In this document: piece by piece, positions 43,856 through 52,179 of the stretch
How the letters are laid out: every line of letters starts with the position of its first letter
Numbering within the stretch: position 1 is the stretch's first letter
Assembly (NCBI GenBank): GCA_031277535.1
Contig: JAITMD010000021.1
Span: 186,001 to 250,000 of the forward strand
Direction of reading: 5' to 3'
DNA length: 64,000 bases
Source: Flavobacteriaceae bacterium
Lineage (GTDB): Bacteria > Bacteroidota > Bacteroidia > Flavobacteriales > Flavobacteriaceae
Program-made: the position numbers and the translations under genes
The notes under the pieces: model-generated
The model's database searches: none
Told to the model about the DNA's origin: nothing
The model's input: the letters and a program-made list of their open reading frames with translations, nothing else

Positions 43856-45100
43856 ATGAAACACTTCTACACCCTTTTACTCTTATTATGCATAAGCTCA
43901 ATTTCTTATGGACAAATAACCAAGAAAGTTTACTTTGTTGGTAATAGCTATACAGATGTTAATAATTTACCGGATTTAGTTCAAAAAGTGGCTGCTTCAA
44001 CCAATGACATTTTGCAGTATCAAGCGACTACACCTGGTGGAGCATCATTACAAAATCATATGAATAATCAAACAGTGTTGGACAATATAGATAATACCGC
44101 TTGGGACTATGTTGTGTTGCAAGATCAAAGTCAGCGTCCTGCATTTGGTGATTCATATACTCTTCCTTATGGCTTGTTTTTAAGTGATAGGATTAAAAAG
44201 GCACATGCTTGTACAAAAGTTTTGTTTTATATGACGTGGGGGTATAAGAATGGAGATGCTGTAAATTGTAATAATGGACTAAAATTTATGTGTACGTATG
44301 AGGGAATGGATGATGCGCTATATAATGCCTACTTAAAACTCGCTAAACAAAATGATGATATGGTATCGCCAGTAGGACGTGTTTGGAGAACTATTCGTCA
44401 ACGTTATCCAAGTATGGAATTGTATAGTTCAGATAATTCACATCCTTCTTATTTAGGCTCTCTTGCAGCAGCTTATACTTTTTACACAATGATTTATAAG
44501 AAAGATCCAACATTAGCTTCATTTATAGGAAGTGAGAGTTCAGCTGATGTTGCTAAAGTAAAGAGTATTGTAAAGGAAATAGTTTTTGATAAGATGTCTA
44601 ACTGGATTTATATGAAAGACAATACTAAGGCAAGTTTTAAATATGAGGCAGCAGATGCTCCAAAAGTAAAGTTTACTAACGAAAGTACAACAGCAGATGC
44701 AGTGCATTGGGATTTTGGAGATAATAGCTCATCTACAGAGGAAAATCCTACACATACCTACACTTCAAAAGGAGAATTTACGGTTACACTTACTATTACA
44801 AAATGTGGAGAAACTTATACACATGAGGAGAAAGTACAGATAGAAACATTGAGTTTAGATAGTTTTGAAGGAGTAATTTTTTCTGTTTATCCTAACCCAG
44901 CTACCAATGATTTGTATATCTATTCAACACAAGATTTACATGCTGTTATTTTTGATATGACAGGAAAACTTCTCAATGTAAAGATAGAACAACAAGCTAA
45001 TTATTATAAAGTTGATGTAAGTTACTTAACACAAGGTGCTTATTGGTTACAGCTTAGTGCAGATAATAAAACAAAACAAGTAAAGTTTATCAAAAAATAA
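43856..45100 (+). CDS. secreted SGNH-like hydrolase (DUF4886-like) with PKD domain and T9SS sorting domain
   Basis: 414 residues, exported then moved across the outer membrane by the type IX system. Order: signal peptide (MKHFYTLLLLLCISSISYGQ), SGNH-type domain with the GDS-like opening FVGNSYTDVNNLP and the catalytic pair DNSHPS near residue 194, PKD domain (VHWDFGDNSSSTEENPTHTYTSKGEFTVTLTITK), and C-terminal type A sorting domain (FSVYPNPATNDLYIYS to QVKFIKK). An esterase or deacetylase acting on polysaccharide is likely, substrate unknown. ATG 43856 is chosen over 43799, because it starts the signal peptide. Confidence 0.92.
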   Translation: MKHFYTLLLLLCISSISYGQITKKVYFVGNSYTDVNNLPDLVQKVAASTNDILQYQATTPGGASLQNHMNNQTVLDNIDNTAWDYVVLQDQSQRPAFGDSYTLPYGLFLSDRIKKAHACTKVLFYMTWGYKNGDAVNCNNGLKFMCTYEGMDDALYNAYLKLAKQNDDMVSPVGRVWRTIRQRYPSMELYSSDNSHPSYLGSLAAAYTFYTMIYKKDPTLASFIGSESSADVAKVKSIVKEIVFDKMSNWIYMKDNTKASFKYEAADAPKVKFTNESTTADAVHWDFGDNSSSTEENPTHTYTSKGEFTVTLTITKCGETYTHEEKVQIETLSLDSFEGVIFSVYPNPATNDLYIYSTQDLHAVIFDMTGKLLNVKIEQQANYYKVDVSYLTQGAYWLQLSADNKTKQVKFIKK

Positions 45101-45106
45101 TAATAG

Positions 45107-45131
45107 AAGAGGCGAATTTTATTCGTCTTTT
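45107..45131 (+). terminator. probable terminator after the T9SS gene
   Basis: A 10-bp stem with two G-U pairs (45107-45116 with 45122-45131), 5-nt loop and a T-run. Confidence 0.6.
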
Positions 45132-45220
45132 TTATTAGATAGATTCAACATATGAATCAACTGATTGAAAACACTGAAAAAGTAGAAACACTATATCTAG
45201 TTGTATACCAAGAAATAAAA

Positions 45221-45247
45221 AAGCTCTACAGTTTTACTGTAGAGCTT
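45221..45247 (-). terminator. terminator after methylmalonyl-CoA mutase operon
   Basis: A perfect 12-bp stem (45221-45232 with 45236-45247) and 3-nt loop. The A-run on its left is the T-run of the reverse-strand transcript. It lies 18 bp after the mutase stop. Confidence 0.85.
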
Positions 45248-45264
45248 GGTATGATGTTTTATCG

Positions 45265-47394
45265 TTAGGCTTCATCACCTATTAAGATTTCCAACATTGT
45301 AATGGCTGCATCACTAATCTTAGTACCAGGACCAAAAACAGCTACTGCACCAGCGTCAAACAAGAATTGATAGTCTTGTGCAGGAATAACACCTCCTACA
45401 ATAACCATAATATCATCTCGACCATATTTCTTTAATTCTTCAATTACTTGAGGAACCAATGTTTTATGTCCTGCTGCAAGAGAAGACACTCCTAAAGCGT
45501 GTACATCATTTTCAACAGCTTGTTTGGCAGCTTCAGCAGGTGTTTGGAATAGAGGACCTATATCCACATCAAAACCTACGTCTGCATAACCTGTAGCTAC
45601 TACTTTAGCTCCACGGTCATGACCATCTTGTCCCATTTTTGCAATCATAATACGAGGACGACGTCCTTCCATATCTGCAAATTTATCTGCTAACTCTCTT
45701 GCTTTTTTAAAGCTTTGATCGTCTTTTATTTCTTTACTATACACACCACTTACAGATTGAATTTGTGCTTTAAATCTTCCGAATACGCTTTCTAACGCGT
45801 CACTAATTTCTCCTAAAGTAGCTCTATGTGTAGCAGCTTCTACAGCTAAAGCCAATAGGTTACCCTCACCAGTTTTTGCACATGCTGTTAATGCAGCTAA
45901 GGTCTCAGCTACTTTAACGTTATCACGTGTAGCTTTAATATGATTTAGACGATCAATTTGTGCTTTACGCACTGTTTGATTGTCTACTTCTAAAATGTGT
46001 AAAGGGTCTTCTTTCTCTAAACGATACTTGTTTACCCCTACAATTGTATCTTGACCACTATCAATACGTGCTTGTTTACGCGCAGCAGCTTCTTCGATAC
46101 GAAGTTTAGGAATACCAGCTTCTATGGCTTTCGTCATACCGCCAAGTTCTTCAACTTCCTCGATTAATGCCCAAGCTTTTTCAGCAATTTCTTGTGTTAA
46201 GCTTTCTACGTAATAGCTACCTGCCCAAGGATCTACTGTTTTGCAAATCTTAGTTTCCTCTTGTAAGTATATCTGTGTATTACGTGCAATACGTGCAGAG
46301 AAATCAGTAGGTAGGGCAATAGCCTCATCCAAAGCATTGGTGTGTAACGATTGTGTACCACCAAATGCAGCAGCAGCAGCTTCAATAGCTGTACGTGCTA
46401 CGTTGTTAAAAGGATCTTGCTCTGTAAGACTCCATCCAGAAGTCTGACAGTGCGTACGCAATACTAATGACTTGTCAGATTTAGGTTCAAACTGTTTTAG
46501 TAGTTTTGCCCATAACATACGCCCAGCGCGCATTTTCGCAATCTCCATAAAGTGGTTCATTCCTATCGCCCAGAAGAACGATAAGCGAGGAGCAAAGTCA
46601 TCGATCTTCATTCCTGCATTAAGTCCTGTGCGGATGTATTCTAATCCATCTGCCAAGGTATAAGCCAGCTCAATATCTGCAGTAGCACCTGCCTCTTGCA
46701 TGTGATATCCAGAGATAGAGATAGAGTTAAACTTAGGCATATGACTACTTGTATAATCAAAGATATCAGCTATGATTTTCATTGATGGAGTAGGTGGGTA
46801 GATATATGTATTACGCACCATAAACTCTTTTAGAATATCATTTTGTATCGTACCAGATAGCAATTTCTTATCTACTCCTTGTTCTATGGCAGCTACAATA
46901 TAAAATGCCAAGATAGGGAGTACAGCTCCATTCATTGTCATTGATACAGACATCTCTCCTAAAGGTATCTGATCAAATAAGATTTTCATATCCTCTACGC
47001 TATCTATGGCAACTCCGGCTTTACCCACATCACCTACCACGCGCTCATGATCTGAGTCGTATCCGCGGTGTGTAGCTAAGTCAAAGGCTACAGATAATCC
47101 TTTTTGTCCAGCAGCTAAGTTACGTCTGTAAAAAGCATTACTTTCTTCCGCTGTAGAGAATCCTGCATATTGGCGTATAGTCCATGGACGACGAACATAC
47201 ATTGTAGCATAGGGACCACGTAGGTTAGGTGCAAAACCTGCTCCAAAACCAATGTGCTCTACTTGTGCTAAATCAGCTTCACTATATATCTTATTGATAT
47301 CAATTCCTTCAGCAGTAGTAAATTCAGAAGATTCAGATACTTGTCTGATTCCTTTTTGCTGTATTTTTAAGTGTTGTAAATCCTTTCTTTTCAT
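45265..47394 (-). CDS. mutB: methylmalonyl-CoA mutase large subunit
   Basis: Catalytic, B12-dependent subunit that interconverts methylmalonyl-CoA and succinyl-CoA in propionate metabolism. The 709 residues comprise the (beta/alpha)8 barrel (YATMYVRRPWTIRQYAGFSTAEESNAFYRRNL, SISGYHMQEAGATADIELAYTLADG) and a C-terminal B12-binding domain with the base-off signature MGQDGHDRGAKVVA (DxHxxG) near 600. Both are as expected for MutB. It starts 3 bp after the small-subunit stop on the same strand. Confidence 0.96.
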   Translation of the reverse strand: MKRKDLQHLKIQQKGIRQVSESSEFTTAEGIDINKIYSEADLAQVEHIGFGAGFAPNLRGPYATMYVRRPWTIRQYAGFSTAEESNAFYRRNLAAGQKGLSVAFDLATHRGYDSDHERVVGDVGKAGVAIDSVEDMKILFDQIPLGEMSVSMTMNGAVLPILAFYIVAAIEQGVDKKLLSGTIQNDILKEFMVRNTYIYPPTPSMKIIADIFDYTSSHMPKFNSISISGYHMQEAGATADIELAYTLADGLEYIRTGLNAGMKIDDFAPRLSFFWAIGMNHFMEIAKMRAGRMLWAKLLKQFEPKSDKSLVLRTHCQTSGWSLTEQDPFNNVARTAIEAAAAAFGGTQSLHTNALDEAIALPTDFSARIARNTQIYLQEETKICKTVDPWAGSYYVESLTQEIAEKAWALIEEVEELGGMTKAIEAGIPKLRIEEAAARKQARIDSGQDTIVGVNKYRLEKEDPLHILEVDNQTVRKAQIDRLNHIKATRDNVKVAETLAALTACAKTGEGNLLALAVEAATHRATLGEISDALESVFGRFKAQIQSVSGVYSKEIKDDQSFKKARELADKFADMEGRRPRIMIAKMGQDGHDRGAKVVATGYADVGFDVDIGPLFQTPAEAAKQAVENDVHALGVSSLAAGHKTLVPQVIEELKKYGRDDIMVIVGGVIPAQDYQFLFDAGAVAVFGPGTKISDAAITMLEILIGDEA

Positions 47395-47397
47395 ACC

Positions 47398-48768
47398 TTA
47401 TTGCTGTTTAGATTTTTCCTCAGCCAATCTATTTTGTTCGTATTGCTCAGCCAAACGACGCTCAATAATTGGTACAATAAGTGTTTTACGAGGATTTTGT
47501 TTTACAAATGGGTAAAGTTCAAGCTCATGACTCATTTGATCCAATGGATTAGGATATTTGTTTGTTCCTAATAAAACTTCTTTACCATTGTCAAATGCTT
47601 CTTGCTCTGCTTGTGCACTTTCATTGATTTTACGTTGAATAGTACCCTCAATTAAAGACGTAATTAATCCATCCGCTTTTTCTATTTGCTTAAAGATTTC
47701 TAACGCTTTTTCTGCCATTTGTTGTGTTAGGTTCTCTATGTAATACGTTCCCTCTACAGGATTGTTTACTGTATCAAAGTAACTTTCTTGTTTTAAAATC
47801 AGTAGTTGATTTCTTGCGATACGGTCACCAAACTCATTTTCTTTGTGATAAATAGCATCATAAGCCAGATTACTTATATAATCTGTACCTCCCAATATAG
47901 CACTCATACATTCAGTTGTGGTGCGCAACATATTTACATTGTAATCATACAATGTTTTGTTGCGTTTGGTAGGAATTGCTATTAATTCAAAGTTAGCAGT
48001 GATATTGTATTCCTCTAATAAAGTAGCTACAAGAATACGAGTAGCTCTAAGTTTTGCTATTTCAAAGAAATAGTTACTACCAACAGCAACTTCAATAAAA
48101 ATAGTTTGTTTAGGTGTTTCTACTCTTGTTAGATACTCATTCAGATGATTTAAGGTATAAGCTATTTGTTGTACCATATTAGCCCCAGCATTCTGATATG
48201 CAGTAGCATTTACATATATATGTGCATTTGTACAAGCAACTAACAAGTCATTTACTTGCGTAAAGTCTGTTGTTAAATTATCATACCAATTTCCATCGCT
48301 AACTAATTGATGTATAGGATCAACAAGTAAGTGGATGGTATATCCATTATCGATTGCCCATTTGCTTAAAACTGCTTGTTTGGATTGATTTAAGAAGGTA
48401 AATGTAAAGAAATAAGTTATTTCTTTTGGCAATTGAGATAAAAGGGATGTACTATCTATCGTTGTTGCATCAATGGTAAAATAGATTACTTCAGCACCTC
48501 TTTTTAGAGCATCAAGAGCTTTTGCAATTGATTTACTAACGTCGTAAACATAAATGCGTTGCACAATTTTATGTTCAGCTGTTTTGGTGTTTACTTGAAG
48601 TGGTGCATTGTCTACATCACTGTGGTAAAATGGACGTACTTTTATTCCTTCCAAGCTTTCCCACACTAAGGTGTCGTTGTAGTCCAATCCTTTCAGTTCA
48701 TACTGTATTTGATTTTTCCACTCCTTTGACGATACCTTGCTAAATTCTTCAAATAATTGGTTATTCAT
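47398..48768 (-). CDS. mutA: methylmalonyl-CoA mutase small subunit
   Basis: 456 residues, related to MutB but with a decayed active site and no B12-binding domain, as expected of the non-catalytic subunit in the heterodimer. Homologous landmarks are the ALKGLDYNDTLVWESLEGIKVRPFYHSDV region and NIAYQNAGANMVQQIAYTLNHLNEYLTR, and a C-terminal REKRKIN-like helix with EAFDNGKEVLLGTNKYPN. The N-terminal 50 residues resemble the start of MutB-type small subunits. MutB follows after 3 bp; a meaB chaperone is not in the window. Confidence 0.92.
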   Translation of the reverse strand: MNNQLFEEFSKVSSKEWKNQIQYELKGLDYNDTLVWESLEGIKVRPFYHSDVDNAPLQVNTKTAEHKIVQRIYVYDVSKSIAKALDALKRGAEVIYFTIDATTIDSTSLLSQLPKEITYFFTFTFLNQSKQAVLSKWAIDNGYTIHLLVDPIHQLVSDGNWYDNLTTDFTQVNDLLVACTNAHIYVNATAYQNAGANMVQQIAYTLNHLNEYLTRVETPKQTIFIEVAVGSNYFFEIAKLRATRILVATLLEEYNITANFELIAIPTKRNKTLYDYNVNMLRTTTECMSAILGGTDYISNLAYDAIYHKENEFGDRIARNQLLILKQESYFDTVNNPVEGTYYIENLTQQMAEKALEIFKQIEKADGLITSLIEGTIQRKINESAQAEQEAFDNGKEVLLGTNKYPNPLDQMSHELELYPFVKQNPRKTLIVPIIERRLAEQYEQNRLAEEKSKQQ

Positions 48769-48786
48769 AGTTTTTGGTTGTCTTCT

Positions 48787-49110
48787 TTATTTGGCTTGTA
48801 TTGTATCTAATTCGATAATATAGATGTCTTCATTTTCGCGCTTCATATAGTATTTCTCACGAGCATACTTTTCTGTAGCATCTCCATTTTTGAGCCCTTT
48901 TATTGCTTTTTTATCTTTTTGAATTTCGTTCTCAAAGTACGCCTTATTTTCTTCTAATTTCTTAATTTCCTTATTTATATTTAAGTGTTCAAGCCAAGAG
49001 TAGCTGTCAAAAAAAGAAATCCATACCAAAAAAGCTACGCTTAGGTAAAAGAAAGGACTTTTGATAACGGTGATATAATTCACATTTTTAAGTTGCTCAG
49101 GTAGTTTCAT
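48787..49110 (-). CDS. FtsB-like septum formation initiator
   Basis: A 107-residue bitopic protein: one transmembrane helix at about residues 15-34 (SPFFYLSVAFLVWISFFDSY) followed by a long heptad-rich helix (INKEIKKLEENKAYFENEIQKDKKAIKGLKN) and the DivIC/FtsB-like end GDATEKYAREKYYMKRENEDIYIIE. Likely part of the divisome core with FtsL and FtsQ. It lies 18 bp upstream of mutA and 16 bp after udk, so it may be in an operon with them. Confidence 0.88.
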   Translation of the reverse strand: MKLPEQLKNVNYITVIKSPFFYLSVAFLVWISFFDSYSWLEHLNINKEIKKLEENKAYFENEIQKDKKAIKGLKNGDATEKYAREKYYMKRENEDIYIIELDTIQAK

Positions 49111-49126
49111 AACCGATTAGAAATGA

Positions 49127-49735
49127 TTAGCCAATTTTTTCATTAATTACCGTACGTACAATATCAATTGCAACAGTATTGTAAGTATCGTTTGGAATAA
49201 TGATATCTGCAAAAGCTTTAGAAGGTTCGATAAACTGATCGTGCATTGGCTTTAATGTATTTTGGTAACGAGTTAAAACCTCCAACATGTCACGTCCTCT
49301 TTCTGCAATATCTCTTTTTAAACGACGAATTAAACGTTCGTCTGAATCTGCGTGTACAAATATTTTAATATCAAACATATCTCTCAATTCTGGATGACAA
49401 AGGATCAAAATACCTTCTACAATCATTACCTTACGAGGATGTGTTACTACTGAGTCATCTGTTCTGTTGTGTTTAACAAATGAATAAACAGGTTGATTAA
49501 TGATGTTTCCTGCTTTTAATTCTTTTAAATGTTGAACCAGTAGTTCAAAATCAATTGAGCGAGGGTGATCAAAGTTAATTAATGCACGCTCTTCAAATGA
49601 TAAGTTATCAGTTGCTTTGTAGTATGAATCTTGTGATATAATTCCAACTTCAGTTTCAGGTAATTCGTTCATAATTTGATGAACTACAGTTGTTTTTCCA
49701 CTACCTGTTCCTCCTGCGATTCCTATGATTAGCAT
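49127..49735 (-). CDS. udk: uridine kinase
   Basis: Phosphorylates uridine and cytidine with ATP or GTP in pyrimidine salvage. The 202 residues have the P-loop GIAGGTGSGKTTV (residues 5-17), the ISQDSYYKATDNLSFEERALINFDHPRSIDFELL core, and MIVEGILILCHPELRDMFDIKIFVHADSDERLIRRLKRDIAERGR. The active-site Asp, His and Arg all look present. Length is typical. It is the first gene of the udk-ftsB-mutAB run on the reverse strand. Confidence 0.95.
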   Translation of the reverse strand: MLIIGIAGGTGSGKTTVVHQIMNELPETEVGIISQDSYYKATDNLSFEERALINFDHPRSIDFELLVQHLKELKAGNIINQPVYSFVKHNRTDDSVVTHPRKVMIVEGILILCHPELRDMFDIKIFVHADSDERLIRRLKRDIAERGRDMLEVLTRYQNTLKPMHDQFIEPSKAFADIIIPNDTYNTVAIDIVRTVINEKIG

Positions 49736-50143
49736 ATTTGTAAGTTATATTTTTAGCAAAAGTATAAATTAATAATCTTGCGTAGAAACATTTTTTAGCG
49801 ATTCGCTATTTTTTAGCTTTTATTATCAAAAACTTAATCAATTTCTATTTGATGTCGCTATTAAATCCTTTATCGAATTTACTCTTTTTATTGAACTAAA
49901 AAAAGATAAATTATTTTGGTTATTCCTCTTTTAAGCTCAATCAGGAGGACTAAACTATCTTTTTTTATGTTTTTTTGTTCTTAGTTACATGTTAGAAACC
50001 TACTTTTTATTGATTATTTCAAAAAAAATATATTTTTTTTGATGTTTGTTTTTTGTTAGTTGTAAGTATATCAATGTATTATGTGTTTTTTGGTTTTTGT
50101 TGCGTTGTGTATAAATCCGCGTATTTACTGGTTTTATAGGGAG

Positions 50144-50198
50144 ATTGTTGGACAATACCTCGAGTTTAGTGGAGTAGAGCTATTGTTTGTCCAACAAT
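50144..50198. repeat. 12-bp inverted repeat of the TTGTTGGACAA motif
   Basis: Arms 50144-50155 and 50187-50198 are perfectly complementary around 31 bp. TTGGACAA-like words recur within 260 bp downstream. Confidence 0.6.
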
Positions 50199-50472
50199 TG
50201 TCCTATTATTCTCTAAGTATTGTCCTCTAAAGGAATATGCAAACGATAGCGATCTCAAAATAAATTGAGAAAGGTATAATAGGGTAGTATAGTAGAATTT
50301 GGTACAGTGAAACTGGAAAAAACGGTTGTATAAGACAGAGGACAGCTAACCGTTTTTAAAAGTGAGTAACGGATGCATTAAGACAAAAAAATACATATTG
50401 GACAAAGCGTGGGAAGAATTGGATAATTGTTCGATTTGCACTGTAATTTATATTAATTCTAAATAAATGAGG

Positions 50473-50480
50473 TATATTTG
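50473..50480 (+). promoter_or_regulatory. -7 box upstream of siderophore-interacting protein gene
   Basis: TATATTTG lies 33 nt before the ATG at 50514. There is no TTG at the expected -33 distance, so the match is partial. Confidence 0.5.
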
Positions 50481-50513
50481 TAGTCTTGAAATCAATTAGA
50501 TAAAAACAACGAT

Positions 50514-51341
50514 ATGGCAAAGAAGACAAATATAGCGCGCAAGGTTTTTACATTAAAAAATAGAGAATACATCACCCCTCATTATATCCGTATTACGTTA
50601 AGTGGAAATGACGTATCTGATTTCAGTCAGACAACGATAGGAGTGAATAATAAAATATTTATTGCACCAGAAGGATGTGAGGAGGTACACTTACCAGAGT
50701 TTGACTATGAGAAAGGAGCTTGGAAACCGATGGATGAGGCTATCAAACCTTATGTGAGAACATATACGCATAGGGGAATTGATTTAGAAAAAAATGAATT
50801 GTACATTGATTTTGTGGCGCATGGTGATGAAGGACCTGCCTCTAACTGGGCTATCAATGCTGAGATAGGTGATTCATTAGGAGTAGCAATGGGCTGTGAT
50901 CCAAGTGAATTGTATCCAGACGCAGCATGGTATTTATTAGTAGGAGATGGCACGGCTATCCCTGTATTAGGTGCTATATTAGAGACATTACCTGCTGTAG
51001 CCAGAGTAAATGCTGTGATAGAAGTGGAGAGTGCAGAGGATATTCAAGAGTTAGCAACTAATGCTCAGGCTAAAATAGAGTGGGTGATCAATCCTACTTC
51101 TGGGCAAAACTCTGTGTTAGCCAAGAGAGCTAAGGAGATTATAGAAGAACATACTGCTGAGGTATCTAAGTTTGGATATGTGGCAGCAGAGTTTGATACT
51201 GTCAAAGAATTGAGAAATCACTTACGCAAGGATTTAAACTGGACAAAAGATGAGTTATACGCTTATTCATACTGGAAGTTTGGTAAGGCAGAATCTGCTT
51301 CTGAAAAAGATAGAAGAGCAGAAAAAGATAGTATTATTTAG
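50514..51341 (+). CDS. siderophore-interacting (ferric-chelate reductase) protein
   Basis: 275-residue flavoprotein of the SIP/ViuB family: reduces ferric siderophore complexes in the cytoplasm to release Fe2+. FAD-binding half shows KPYVRTYTHRGID (RxYTxR) and ELYIDFVAHGDEGPASNWA; the NAD(P)H-type half shows WYLLVGDGTAIPVLGAILETLP and the C-terminal DELYAYSYWKFGKAE. Key features of the family are present. It follows a lone -7 box. A siderophore receptor is not adjacent; the TonB receptor at 12.8 kb is the only one in the window. Confidence 0.93.
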   Translation: MAKKTNIARKVFTLKNREYITPHYIRITLSGNDVSDFSQTTIGVNNKIFIAPEGCEEVHLPEFDYEKGAWKPMDEAIKPYVRTYTHRGIDLEKNELYIDFVAHGDEGPASNWAINAEIGDSLGVAMGCDPSELYPDAAWYLLVGDGTAIPVLGAILETLPAVARVNAVIEVESAEDIQELATNAQAKIEWVINPTSGQNSVLAKRAKEIIEEHTAEVSKFGYVAAEFDTVKELRNHLRKDLNWTKDELYAYSYWKFGKAESASEKDRRAEKDSII

Positions 51342-51389
51342 TTTGTAGTATGTGAATTTTTGTTTCATTTGCATTACTAAAATGTAGTT

Positions 51390-51854
51390 ATGAAAAAAAT
51401 AGGTATGCTAATGTTTGTTTCTGTAATGTGTATAGGACTTCAGCAGTGTCAGAATAAAAAGGAAAATGCAGCTGTTGAAGAAGTAGGAGCGTCAACAGAT
51501 GAAATGCAAAAACAAGAAGGTGCAACAAAACTTGCTACACCTGATAGTTTAATAGGTATATATGAAGGTGGTTATCCTTGGGAAGAAGAAGGGAAGGCAG
51601 TTGTATATGTACATGTAACTATTCTTTTGCAAGAAGGAAACAAATATGTTTATACATCAAAGAGTGATAATGAAGAATATGTAGAAAAAGGAGAGTGGGA
51701 AAGAGATGGAGATCGCTTGTACTTACGAGAAAATGAAGATAGTGCTGCAAGAGGATATATCATAAGAGGAACTTCTTTACATGAATACGATACTGAGGGA
51801 GAGATAGTGAATAATGAAAAAGATGGAGATAACATCTATCAGAAACTAAAATAA
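51390..51854 (+). CDS. putative lipoprotein of unknown function
   Basis: 154 residues with a lipoprotein signal peptide ending in LQQC (Cys20), then KKENAAVEEVGAST. The mature domain has the strand-rich segments LIGIYEGGYPWEEEGKAVVYVHVTILLQEG and GEWERDGDRLYLRENEDSA, a pattern like small META/NlpE-type barrel lipoproteins, though I cannot assign it. It is 48 bp after the SIP gene and has its own terminator. Confidence 0.75.
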   Translation: MKKIGMLMFVSVMCIGLQQCQNKKENAAVEEVGASTDEMQKQEGATKLATPDSLIGIYEGGYPWEEEGKAVVYVHVTILLQEGNKYVYTSKSDNEEYVEKGEWERDGDRLYLRENEDSAARGYIIRGTSLHEYDTEGEIVNNEKDGDNIYQKLK

Positions 51855-51876
51855 GTTGAATAAAATAGAGAATAAC

Positions 51877-51910
51877 AAAAAAGGTAGAGAATGATTTCTT
51901 TACCTTTTTT
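51877..51910 (+). terminator. terminator after lipoprotein gene
   Basis: A 14-bp stem with one G-U pair (51877-51890 with 51897-51910) with A-run and T-run; ends the upstream unit 110 bp before the lysC leader promoter. Confidence 0.75.
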
Positions 51911-51973
51911 TGTTTTTAGTGTAGGTTTAGTTACCTATTATTGAATTTTATGTAAAGAATATTGTTTTTTATT

Positions 51974-52002
51974 TTGATATATAGTTGAAGTGGTTATATT
52001 TG
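51974..52002 (+). promoter_or_regulatory. promoter of lysC leader
   Basis: TTG at 51974-51976, an 18-bp spacer and TATATTTG at 51995-52002. The start is predicted near 52009, which is 14 nt before the leader ORF, so this is the natural promoter for the leader and lysC. Confidence 0.75.
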
Positions 52003-52022
52003 CATAATAGAAAAAAGAAAAA

Positions 52023-52079
52023 ATGTTTATATCAATTATAAAGAAGGAAAAGAAACAGTACTTACGTCAAACGTCGTGA
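52023..52079 (+). CDS. putative lysC leader peptide (18 aa)
   Basis: An 18-codon frame encoding MFISIIKKEKKQYLRQTS, closed by TGA at 52077. It starts about 14 nt after the predicted transcription start and ends 36 bp before a strong intrinsic terminator, with lysC 30 bp after that. Four of the 18 residues are lysine, in two adjacent pairs, and three are isoleucine. This is the classic layout of a translated leader for attenuation of an amino acid pathway gene; lysine is the end product here. No direct evidence of translation exists. Confidence 0.7.
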   Translation: MFISIIKKEKKQYLRQTS

Positions 52080-52114
52080 GCAGCTTTCCTATGGATATAA
52101 ACTAAAGATATACT

Positions 52115-52145
52115 AAAGGGGCTTGTCATCGCGACAAGCCCCTTT
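52115..52145 (+). terminator. attenuator terminator in the lysC leader
   Basis: A 13-bp stem (52115-52127 with 52133-52145), 5-nt loop and an unbroken T-run to 52150. It stands 36 bp after the leader stop and before lysC. As it lies between promoter and gene, lysC can only be transcribed by readthrough. Confidence 0.9.
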
Positions 52146-52179
52146 TTTTTGGTCGTTTATTTATTAACAAATTAATTAT

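Larger units (their letters stand above)
49736..50513. other. 778-bp gene-free region with TTGGACAA-type repeats
   Basis: No gene is supportable. Seen: the divergent udk and SIP promoters (TATATTTG at 50473-50480 for the latter), a 12-bp inverted repeat (50144-50155 with 50187-50198) built from TTGTTGGACAA, more copies of that motif in both orientations (e.g. near 50197, 50219, 50398), and a 10-bp stem with T-run (50318-50327 with 50348-50357) that looks like the terminator of a small transcript. Confidence 0.6.

Noticed and set aside
51855..52022. Additional gene between lipoprotein and lysC leader
   Set aside because: Only a terminator and a promoter fit; no open frame of meaningful length.
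52009..52150. Lysine riboswitch upstream of lysC
   Set aside because: The leader of about 140 nt is too short for an L-box, which needs about 170-200 nt, and it carries a translated-type ORF and simple terminator.
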